64,000 nucleotides of DNA from Ancylostoma caninum (Eukaryota; Nematoda; Chromadorea; Rhabditida; Ancylostomatidae), in contig JBAJFG010000347.1 of assembly GCA_037903475.1 (NCBI GenBank), forward strand, positions 1,240,001 through 1,304,000, given 5' to 3'. A program made the translations under genes and the position numbers. Position 1 is the first letter of the stretch. Every line of letters begins with the position of its first letter. The notes beneath the pieces were generated by a model. It saw only the letters and a program-made list of their open reading frames with translations. It was not told the DNA's origin and did no database searches. Shown in pieces: positions 52,266-62,320 of the stretch.

Positions 52266-54150
52266 GACAAATGACTGATTGCGTATAAATTTTATTGCTC
52301 ATTGATATGATTTATACATAAATGTAGTCTAGCGACACGGAGGCAGTCAGCCCATTCTCTCTTCGTCACTACTCTCGCAATACTTTGCCTACTTTAACTA
52401 CTGTTCCCCAAGTAGCTTCCAGTATTCATCGAGGCATTCCGCTTTTCGTCAAACGAGTTGGTATTTCAAAGAAAGCTCCATTCCATAAGTTCTCTTAATC
52501 ATTTCATTCCGGTTTACGATTTGCAACGGACTATGTAGCTCCTTTCATCTTGATTCTTTTGATAGCCACTACCTCTATGATATCAGTGAGTGAGTCCAAA
52601 TATCACACATTTGTTCTCTTCTCCATGAGATGTCTTAACATAGGCAAGCTTTTTTCCCAAATGGTTCTGTCACTATCCACCTCTCGACTCCATGACAGAT
52701 TAGAGAAAAAAGAATAGTGCTCGTTTACGCAACTTCCTCCTCTGCCGTTCTGGAATTCTAAGAAGTTTCGTATTTGTATGGAGCTGAGCATTTGGATATT
52801 CCCAGTTGGTTCCAGAATTTACGTTTGTTACTCGTTTACGGACATCTGATACCCAGCCTCATTCCTGGTCAGTCACGGCGATCTGTAGAATGGTCTTTCT
52901 CAGCACACTGTGTGTGCAGTAAGTGTGGAAATTGATCCAATTGCTCCGTCCACGGGTTTCAGGCTAAGAGGGAGTCTCAGGCGAGTTACATAGATACCCC
53001 TAAACTGCAGAGGAGTTGTAATCTTACCCAGACAGACTCATTTACTGAAGGAATCGTGTCTTAGTCCAATTGTCCGCCGCTCCAATCTAGCCGAGCACGC
53101 TCCGCGGCAGGTTGGGTATTAGATATCAAGCAACCAAAATCACTGGTCAACATATGATTCCTCCAAAAATAGACCCCTGTCAATTTTTGACGTCTTTATC
53201 GCTTAAGCTGTGCATTCTAATGTCATATTGAACGTCAGCAAAGTGAAAACAAAAAGCGGAAAGGGTAGCGCCGTGCTTGTATTCATGCTTGAAATTAGAA
53301 GACGCTTCACAATTGCCCGACATGTAAACGAAACAACATTAAAAAATGCTCCACGCGGATGAAGATTGAAGATTTTAGAGTGCTTTAGCTGGTTTGTGAG
53401 CAAGTGTATATAGCTGCTTATTCTCTTTTGCCTTACGTGCGCCATAAAGCACCTCGCTGACCCTCCTTCACCATTTATCTAGCGAACAGCAGAATTCCTT
53501 GGAAGTCTGGAGTACCCATTATGACCAAGTTCCGAATCCGAATCTGAAACGAATCTGAGTGTAATCGTCAGACCTGACTAGCTGGTGCGGTTATATTTGA
53601 TGTTCTAGTTTGAATTCATTTAAAGAAACCTCTGGTTTGTTACTTTGACATATTTTTTACTTTAGTCAACCGATACTGTTCTGGCATTCAAGCTACATAG
53701 ATAGGGTGTTCGCAATACGAACGGTACGAAATAGTGAGAAGATAGAGATGACTTTTACTATGTACAACATGTCTGAGGTTTATAAGCATGTTCGCAGCTG
53801 TCGAGACTTCAATAATAGCCATTCGGCGGCAAACTTCCGACGTCATAACGCCATTCTCAAACCTAAAAAAAACTACCATAACTACCATATCAATACTAGC
53901 ATGTCCGGATTACTTGTTTATTTAGTAGCTCATTCACTTATTCACTGCACCAGCACGTAGGTACTGCCCAAACACAGCTATATAAAATCATGATCATGAC
54001 TTATAATAACGGGCTTACTTCGTCTGTCACGTGTGTGTGTGTCAGAAACGAAATTCCCTGATTGGCCAGTGATGGTGATTACGAGGTCAACAAGATGATA
54101 GGGACGGGTATGGTGAGGTTCAAAGAATGAAGAGAAGCTCTAAAGGATGG
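52265..54150. other. Unassigned 1.9-kb stretch
   Basis: Short frames only (52,603-52,791 minus, 53,203-53,445 minus, 53,688-53,888 minus, 53,706-53,960 plus), none with a known motif. No repeat partner was noticed. Confidence 0.4.
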
Positions 54151-54175
54151 GGAAGTGGAGAGCGGTGAGTGCACC

Positions 54176-54675
54176 GCGGTGTGGAGGGTGCGCCGGCGTC
54201 GAAAAGTGGGGAAACGCCTGGAGTCGCGTCCGACGGTGTGATAAGGGTGCACCGGCGTCCAAAAGTGGGGAAACGCCTGGAGTCGGGTCCAACGGTATGA
54301 TAAGGGTGCGCCGGCGTCCAAAAGTGGGGAAACGTCTGGAGTCGGGTCCACCGGTGTGATAAGGGTGCGCCGGCGTCCAAAAGTGGGGAAACCCCTGCAG
54401 TCGGGTCCAACGGTGTGATAAGGGTGCGCCGGCGTCCAAAAGTGGGGAAACGCCTGGAGTCGCGTCCGACGGTGTGATAAGGGTGCACCGGCGTCCAAAA
54501 GTGGGGAAACGCCTGGAGTCGGGTCCAACGGTGTGATAAGGGTGCACCGGCGTCCAAAAGTGGGGAAACGCCTGGAGTCGGGTCCAACGGTGTGATAAGG
54601 GTGCGCCGGCGTCCAAAAGTGGGGAAACGCCTGGAGTCGGGTCCAACGGTGTGATAAGGGTGCGCCGGCTTCCAT
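54176..54675 (+). repeat. Minisatellite-1, array 3 (about eight units of 59 bp)
   Basis: Highly uniform units hold AAAAGTGGGGAAACGCCTGG, AGTCGGGTCCAACGGTGTGA and TAAGGGTGCGCCGGCGTCC. Variants (GCGTCCGACGG with GTGCACC) recur in two units, suggesting copying of multi-unit blocks. All three minus-strand frames are open across the array because the unit lacks stops and 59 is not a multiple of three. These frames (198, 168 and 155 residues) are not genes. Confidence 0.95.
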
Positions 54676-55090
54676 AAGTAATAGGAATTCGCTAGGCGGG
54701 TCTATTCCTGCATGAGGGGTACGCTTATCCTGTTTCGGCAGACCTTCCTATCTAAATCGCCTAGATGTACATTGTTTCCTTTCGTACGGTGTTCTCTTCC
54801 CATTCCATTGGAGAATAACCACTCCTTCCTTTCCATTTATATACACCGGTGGACCCTTATCACTTGAATTACCACGCAACCAGTTGAGCCTGAATCATTT
54901 CAACATAACATTTGCACTGAATTGGTTACACTCAGTTCTTCACGGCCATATACTTCGCTCATATGGAAGAGCATAACTTCGTTCATATGGGGGAAAGCTA
55001 CCACTTACGGGATCAAGGGTTTCTCAGGAGAGCGATCGAACTGCGTGGAAGGATGCAGATTTCATCAATCCATCAACACTATCGTGTTTG
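54676..55090. other. Unassigned stretch
   Basis: No structure beyond two copies of an ACTTCG(C/T)TCATATGG word at about 54,952 and 54,978. Confidence 0.4.
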
Positions 55091-55131
55091 CTTTCAACGT
55101 GCAGTATGCGAGCGAAGCGAGCATCATTAGA

Positions 55132-55167
55132 AGTCTGGAAGTCCGGCGTTAGCCGGATGGCCAGACT
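55132..55167 (-). ncRNA. Stem-loop PL36, copy 3, in Penelope 3' remnant
   Basis: Outer arm AGTCTGG with CCAGACT, a 2x2 internal loop, inner arm GTCCGGC with GCCGGAT (one wobble), and a 4-nt loop. On the minus strand it follows the phrase YTSLAIRLTPDFQ, matching YTSLIVRLTPDSQ of the 8.3-kb copy, and precedes GCTCGCTTCGCTCGC. Relative to copy 1 the outer arms differ at two positions on each side, and pairing is kept. Confidence 0.6.
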
Positions 55168-55439
55168 GGTATAGTATAACACAGCTGTGCTGCAGTGTTC
55201 CAATTTCACTAGCCTTCTGAGAAGGTTTGCCCTATTTTTTCTGGCAGGAACTTGCAACGCTGATAGCCTGATTACAATTTAAACCATTTCATTTCCTGAA
55301 TAACCGATTTTTCCGCCCTCTTTGCTCTCGCCATTTTAGCTCATCCATTCCTGATGATTGAAACGGAAGTAAAATTTAAAAAAGAAATTGCATTTCTACT
55401 CAATGTCGTGCTCCTATTCAATGGATTTTCTCCGTTGAA

Positions 55440-56245
55440 CTTCCGTATTGGAGCCAACTAGTCATCAATGACGTTGCATACTCATGGACTTTCTGTGCGC
55501 CCGAAACACAACTGGCTGAGCGACTAATCCGCCATTACTGGACGTTGATACATCCATTATTCGTTGCGTTCCTTTTACTATGTTACGCTGAGCTCCCATG
55601 ATGAAAGGCAGCAGGCTTTCTGGCTTGGGTTACTAATTCAAAACTAGGTAACTCTTCAACCAGTTGGCAGCAAAACTAGTGTTTCGCCTTACTATTGGTC
55701 CTAACATGTGTCCTGCTGACAGTGGTCCTCTAGAAGGACTAGTCCGGGTAGTTAGCATGTCAGGGGAGCATTCTCGCACTGAGCCACCGATATGACGTTT
55801 GTATAGGTTGGTTAACTAGAGGGGAACTCGGCAATCACATTTGGCCCCGTTCAACAAGCTGGACCCTACAGGTGGTAATTTTTTTACACACGATCGAACA
55901 ACAAGGTTGTGAACACAGCTCTCAAAAAATTACTTTTAAAAGTACGTCTATGGACGGAACAGGAGGATTCAGTGTACTATTGCTTGTCTTAAGAAGTATC
56001 AATAACAGCAGTCAATAACGAGCATGAAATCTGCCTGAAAGTTCAGGGTTCTCCCACTAATTCGATTATAGCTCTATTGACTGGCTCGTTGCAACCGGAC
56101 GAATTGTAATAAGGAACAGTGATTAGGGTTTTCGGAAGTAGTAGACAATCCAACACAATTAGGGAAGTTTTTGGGTAGCAAAGAGGAGAGTTCTGTCCAC
56201 TTTGAACTAAAATTAAATAATGTGCACTTCCCAGGAAAGTCATAG
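55440..56245. repeat. Duplication D, copy 2 (partner 17,990-18,710)
   Basis: See copy 1 for matching words. Between 55,740 and 55,890 this copy has extra sequence. Confidence 0.75.
56043..56243 (-). CDS. Partner of the conserved frame at 18,505-18,708, unknown
   Basis: A 66-residue minus frame aligning to 18,505-18,708 through KTSLI, KTLITVPYYN, EPVNRAIIELV. It has no known domain. See that entry for the competing readings. Confidence 0.25.
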   Translation of the reverse strand: MTFLGSAHYLILVQSGQNSPLCYPKTSLIVLDCLLLPKTLITVPYYNSSGCNEPVNRAIIELVGEP

Positions 56246-58948
56246 ATGTTGCAGATGACCTTGCTCATAGCCAGCTTTCGTAGTACTATGAATATTTTGC
56301 CTGATATATTGTTTCAGTTGCAGATGTTGGGTGAAATATACTACTCATCAATTTATGCCAGATCTTGTTCAAGTGGTACGGATTTTAACTTTGTGGTTCG
56401 CCTCAAGGTAACAATAAAAAGTTTTGTCCTTGTATTTCTGGAGCAAGATTCCGCACGTGAAGATGTTCTTCCTGCTAAAAAGCAAAGGTGCTCAAAAGTC
56501 TTCGAAGGCACCGCTTCATTTGTGAGCAATTCTCGTAAGACGCCACCTGGCACATGTGATTCCTGTATTTTTCCAGATGTTCTCGTATTTCTAGTTCACG
56601 CTGCTTTCTCACAGCATTCGTATCAACTCAAACTCTGAGTAGAATCCTTCTTTGTTCGTCCTACTTGTCAATCACGACCTGCATTGCACAAATTGTTCCC
56701 GGATATTCGAAAACTTGTTGGCTATGGGCGCTTTTCAAAATTTGGACGTAATTAAAAGTTAAACACAAAGCCAGAAATCATCGCTATGTCATCTTGGTTC
56801 AAGAGCTGCTCTCGATTTTCCGTCCATTTTCTTTTTCGGTATCGTTTACTTATTGTGATTAATCAACTACACATTGAAAATGCCACGGTATCCAGCTTTT
56901 TTCCTTGATGTCCCATGATCGTGAGCAAGAATATATTAGGAACAAGAAAAAAAGCCATCATTTCGGAATTCCGCGTTCCTGAATTTTATCAGTTGATATC
57001 AGTTGACTACTTAATGTGAGTGTCCCCCATGAAAGCGCTTTTTCATTCGCGTAGTCTCTTTCTGAAAAAAGAGCATCTAGACGCTTCCATAATGTCGGCC
57101 TGCACAGACGGATGGGTGGAAAACTTGTTCGCGGATCGTTTTATGTCCAGTTCAGGACAAAACATTGTTATTCCGGATAAATAGCCGTTTTAACATCTGA
57201 CACGCGGAAGTCGTGGAAGTTTTCGAGTTCAAAAGAAAGCTCAGGTATAGTAGAAGAATTTCCTTCGCATTTTACGATGATTACGTCGCTCTCTACCCTT
57301 GCATTTTATGTTTACGACCAATTTTGTGCTTCCATTCCGCGTTTTAATTTTCCGGAATTGGAAATTTATTCTTGCTCTGCTCGAGTCAGCTGTGGAATCC
57401 GTGTTGAGTGAATACAAAGATTCAAGCAAGCAACGCTTCGACCATGCGTAGATGGTTCACTTGTAGATTTGGAGCTAAGCTTCACATCTCGATCATAACA
57501 TCGCTGCTCTATCCGACTGCGGTGCTAGGGGAAAGTCGTTTAGAACATGAGGATGAATAGCTGCTCCATAAGAAATAGATCATAAATATCTAATCAAACA
57601 CATCAAAAGATAGGAATGCATCTGTAAGCAAACTAGCGAAGAAGGGGGCAAAGAAACATGGGACGCCACCCAAATAGGGTGGAGGGCCTGGGACACTGCT
57701 CAACGGATAGTATCGATCCTGATATCGAGTTATCGATCCATTTTATCGATTTTCCTTAGCTCCAATCCGAATCGAAATGGGCATACAGCGGTTTCTCACC
57801 ACGCTGATCACGAATCTGACGGCCACTTTGCACGGCATGATTTATTTATTTATTTATTTATTTATCTAATACACCAAGAAAAAGGTGCACCACAATATAA
57901 CAGTTTGTGCGTACTCGCAAATGGGTATACAGTAAGTGTATGCTATATGTACGTGGGTAAAAATCAAACCTAGCTGGTTAACATTTTAAATATGGGCATT
58001 CTTACTCCACTTAATGGCACTAAAGAACGGGAATTTTCATAGAGAAACAAGACACCCCAATGTACACAAACCACCCCTAGATGACCAAAGTAGCACTACT
58101 ACCAGTTGGCAGATGCTGTAAGGAACTGGAAGAGGATAGCCAGATATACCCGTACCAGCCAGCCACGTACCATCCAGCAATTTGCTTTCCGAACATGATG
58201 GAACTTCGGCACGCAGGTATACTGACTGAAACCCCCTGCGGAACCATGATTGTAAATTTATTGATTTTTCGCAAGTTATGCTCAGGCGTAGTGGAAAAAA
58301 TGTCCATAGGGGGTATTTAGCATGCCGAACATGGATAATAAGCACAGAAATCATTCTGGAAACTGTATTGAAAATCAGTGAATCGATACCTGCGCGCGAA
58401 GTGCTCTTTATTTGCGCCAATTACATTAGCGTTGAAGGCAGTTCTTGTACAGAAATTGTCGTGGGGTGAACCAAGATATAAGTTTGGTATCTTGTCGGTT
58501 TCAAGCCTACTTTTTATTCGGTTTCACAATCCAGTTTTAATATCAAGCAACTAGTGCTTTGAAATAACAGAAGGTAAAGGTGGTATTGATGCATGTTACA
58601 ACTTCTTACCCATTTCTTGCTTGCCAAACATCTGCTGAGACGCTTACCGCTAGCCTCGACCATTGCAATTTCCTGTACAAAAGTAGTACAAATCGGTAGA
58701 TGAATGACAACCTAGGCGGTGAAGAAATCTTCGTGGTGTGGGTCAAGCATAGCCAGAAATAACTTCTATCCATAATTTAATCAAAGAACATGCTCATATT
58801 ACGTGAGTTTAACAAAAAATGCTTCATTGCCCTTACTGTTAATAATAATAAATTTTGTTGCCTAGGGAAACGCCAGTAGTTTCCATTTATGGGATAACAG
58901 CTCAGTATTCTCATCCTGGGGAACAGCAGTCTCAGTGTACATGCTAAC
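56246..58948. other. Unassigned 2.7-kb stretch
   Basis: The 130-residue plus frame at 56,246-56,638 and frames on both strands at 58,037-58,420 have no recognisable motif. The only structures seen are an (ATTT)n microsatellite at 57,839-57,865 and a short ATCGAT-rich patch at 57,708-57,755. Confidence 0.4.
57839..57865 (+). repeat. Microsatellite (TTTA)n
   Basis: Six to seven tandem tetramers. Confidence 0.9.
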
Positions 58949-59068
58949 CAGGGCTGTGCGTTAGAAAAATTTCAAATTTCGTGAAGTCGTTAATTCGTTA
59001 CGTTAGGCTAAAAATAGCCGTTACGCGTTAATGCGTTAGTTTTTTCACGTTAATAACGCACAGCCCTG
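58949..59068. mobile_element. Small hAT-type MITE with perfect 8-bp target duplication
   Basis: The ends CAGGGCTGTGCGTTA are perfect inverted repeats. ATGCTAAC stands on both sides (58,941-58,948 and 59,069-59,076). The 120-bp interior carries further inverted GTTAATTCGTTACG/CGTTACGCGTTAATGCG words, so most of it can fold back. The exact duplication suggests a young insertion. Confidence 0.9.
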
Positions 59069-59076
59069 ATGCTAAC

Positions 59077-60030
59077 CCACCTTCTCTCCTGGGTAAACAA
59101 TGTCATGGGCTCAGGCGCCTGGTCGGGTTGGGATCGGTTTCGAGTGCTGACTGTGCACAATGTTTTAAAATGCAGTTTGACTTGTTTCGCTTTGTTCAAA
59201 CTTAAATTCTCGCTGTTCGCGTAATTCTGTGATTAAAACAATTGATATCCTCGCTGTTATTGCTTCAACCTACCCACCCTCCGGCTGTACATGGCCTACT
59301 AAGCGTTTCAACCAAATCCGCAAAAATGCGCATCACGCCAGAAATTTTATCTATTTTATTCTTCGTCGCAATCCTAGGATGCAGAGCTCCGTATGTTCAG
59401 AGTAAATGATGTCAGAGCTTGCTGTTCAGGATTATTTCCTACAGTAACTTGTTTTTCAATATTATTTTTTTCGCTTTGCGTCAGAGACTATAATTTCGCA
59501 TACATACATGTGTTTAACGTAATTGCATAGCAAAAACACATTTTATCTTCTTTGTAATTATTGCCTATCCTCTGTTCACCTGCAGACATGCTACGGGAGG
59601 CAAGTGTAAGTTTAAATAAAGTAGGAAAAAGATTGCAAAAAGCAGTATGGCAATAGTTTAGAGAAAAAAGTGGTATAAATCAAGGTGAGAGGTGAAACTG
59701 TCAGTGGTTGCGTTCGAGAAATTAATGCTGTGTGAAGCAATAAAGCCATGGAGGTAAAAACTGTTATAGCGACGTAAGAAATGGGTGACGTAAGATAAGT
59801 TTTATTCCTCTCAATAGCTTAGGTAGACAAGGGAGACAAATAAAAAAAGCTAGATTCTACCGCCTACATTTCATATATCAAGTTTTTTCTGTGTTTCTGC
59901 ACTGATGTCATCATAAACTGTTAGACTATTGGGAGCATTTCCCCCTATTTACTATTTTAGTTTCCTAGCGTTTTCGAAATTCACTTGTAGTCTTGCATAA
60001 CCGGTGCGAGATTGATACAGTATTTTATTA
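59077..60030. other. Unassigned stretch
   Basis: No coding or repeat structure is recognised. Confidence 0.4.
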
Positions 60031-60070
60031 CGTCTACGCGATTCGGCGATGTCGTCGTTTTCAGAGCCTG
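60031..60070 (-). mobile_element. Decayed second copy of the Penelope 5' motif
   Basis: The minus strand reads CCAGGCTCTGAAAACGACGA followed by CATCGCCGAATCGCG, a decayed match to CAGGCTCTGACGAAGGCGAA followed by GTCGCCGAAACGTCG at 50,447-50,485. The translated frame GSENDDIAESRRRNK parallels GSDEGEVAETSANKE. The hammerhead-like core is destroyed here (CTGAAAA). Confidence 0.45.
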
Positions 60071-61324
60071 GAAGTGCAATATCCAGCAAACTACACTCAC
60101 AGCTGTGGAATCTTGAAAATTTCGCGGGCTTCGCAGGATGTCCGGGCTTTTTCATTAACTCACTTCAAAACAAACCTTTTTGAAAAACTCTTGCACAATC
60201 GAGTAGGACAGACCTTAGTGCATGGACCTTCTACGCCGGTAAGCAGTATTTTAACAAGTTCACTAAGTACCTCGGGCCGGACAGTATCAGACAGATCAGG
60301 CGTCCCAACAACTCTGAACAAAATCCCGAGCGCTTTCATATTAGCATTGCTGCATAGTCGATGAAGTACGAAATACTATTCCTAAACAACGATCAACTTA
60401 GTGCAGATGGTGATCGTAAGCATAATGAATCAGCAAGGGCACTAATGTGGGGTTCAATATTCATCACCGCACTTCCTGCAGGTGATGAAGTAGACCAATC
60501 GAGCGCTCATACAGTCCATTTGCCTTTATTTCTAGGTAAATTACACAGTTCTGTATCATTCAAAGACCGTCATGGAGACAATACTGGACCAGTGCGCTCT
60601 TTGTGGAGGTTGTACTGGGCTGCCATACAACTGGCTACTTGTTTCCGAAATTCTTGTCATGTTTTTTATCCAGATCATGTATAAAGATTGGGCAACAGTC
60701 TATGCACTAATATCAAATTCCCTCAAGATCCAATTATGGATATGCCTCAGGAGTTCGCGGTGATCGTCCTTGACCCTATCCAGGATCGTCTGCTTCAGCC
60801 TTAGGAGGTTACAAAACAACAAAAAATTCAATGCTAGTAATGGGAGTGCGAATTTGAAAGAAGTCCTTGAAACGTCTAAAAAGGTTTACTAGGCGAGCAA
60901 CATTCACAATTTCCTTGATTTGAGGAAACTCGGAGGAAATGGTGGTTTTGATAAGAGATCTGGAGTTTTTCGACAACCTAGAAGGTATTTTCTTTAGTGG
61001 AGAGCGGATTTGTAGCAAACTGATATTTCTGAGCATTCATTTTTTTCCTTCTTTTTCGCTATTATTTCCCCCGGATTCAAAGTCATCGTTCCTTCAAGTC
61101 GCATTTGCGCCAGACAACTCAGATCAGATGCTACTAAGTATGTTTGAATCTTCGTACTTCCGGCTTACAAGCTCAAATTAGAGCCAGTCATAGGACTGCA
61201 TATATCTTTCCACTTTAATTTGATTAGTCGAGTTTTGCTCTTCGTCCTCTTGGAATTAGATTCCTATTATTGATGCGGCTTTTCCATTTTCCTAATGATT
61301 TCTTGGAATACCCTAATGATTGAT
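60070..61324. other. Unassigned stretch
   Basis: Frames at 60,361-60,684 (plus) and 60,809-61,036 (minus, basic, Ile/Phe-rich) have no domain that I recognise. Confidence 0.4.
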
Positions 61325-61430
61325 TGATTGAATTCTTTTCTTTTGCAGTGCTGATTTTCCTGAGAGTAGACTTACTTCCTTTTCGAGTGAGTCTCTTCAA
61401 AATAATCCAGGGTCAAACTGTGACGCCGAT
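61325..61430 (+). repeat. Local duplication E, copy 1
   Basis: About 105 bp match 62,218-62,320: TTGAATTCTTTTCTTT, GCAGTG, TGATTTT, GACTTACTTCCTTTT, AATAATCCAGGGTCAA. Each copy begins with an acceptor-like TTTTGCAG/TTTGGCAG, and the frame behind it (VLIF-RVDLLPF compared with VLIL-GVDLLPF) is conserved, so it may derive from a duplicated exon. Confidence 0.6.
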
Positions 61431-62214
61431 GAATAACGATAATGATAATTGTGTGCCAAAAGCAAACATTTTAAAAGAAGACTGGGCATGTTTTCAACGC
61501 CACCTACCCTTCACAATGGTGTCGTCAATTTTTATTCCCTACTTGGTTCTTATTTGGAACTGGTCTAACCTAGCAAAGCACGTGATGCACATGGTGCATC
61601 ACGACCATGACATTTTACATTACGCTATGCCTTCATGCTAAAATTTGCTCTTTTCCTACATCCCTTTTCCACGGCCACACTATAAAATTAAAAAAAAACA
61701 ACGAATCAGATTAGCCCTTCAAGATCTCAAACATTATTCAGCGACACATGGAAAAATGTGCTCAGTCCACATTGTGTTAATAGAACCAAATGAATTTTCA
61801 TCGTACCATTACAGATATAAGCCATATCTATGTACGTACAGTGGCCTCGTTACATCTACTCTTCCACAATTCAAGGCGATCACGTCCGAATTTGTATTGT
61901 TCTCGATGTAATTCGTCTTAAGTTCCTCAGTACAAAATTATGTACTGGGAACATCCCCGGAATTAGGGAGTGGGAATGTGAAGCATAATCGCGCTGATTG
62001 TGCTTTCTTCATTCAGCTTTGAAATCTGAGCAAAATATTTTCTCGTAAAAGGATATTATCTACATAAAGTCCGTTGCCCGGCTTCATGAATTACGAAAAT
62101 ATGAGCTCTCTCATGTTGTGAAGCGGTTAATCAAGCACTTATATGCAGCTGTGACAGCACGTTTTCAAAAACAGCCCTTATTCTGACACTTTCTATCTAT
62201 GTGTAAGCAGCACG
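61430..62214. other. Unassigned stretch between the E copies
   Basis: Plus frames 61,324-61,641 and 61,645-61,911 lack known motifs. Confidence 0.4.
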
Positions 62215-62217
62215 CCT

Positions 62218-62320
62218 GATTGAATTCTTTTCTTTGGCAGTGTTGATTTTGCCAGGAGTGGACTTACTTCCTTTTCAAGTGAGCCTCTTGAAAATAATCC
62301 AGGGTCAAGCTATGACGACG
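62218..62320 (+). repeat. Local duplication E, copy 2
   Basis: Direct partner of 61,325-61,430, about 0.89 kb further on. Confidence 0.6.

Noticed and set aside
54079..54675. Three overlapping minus-strand frames of 155-198 residues
   Set aside because: They arise because the 59-bp minisatellite unit lacks minus-strand stops; all three phases are equally open and the peptide is the same repeat read in turn.
54176..54675. CRISPR-like array
   Set aside because: The 59-bp units are contiguous and near-identical with no unique spacers, and the setting is a eukaryotic genome.
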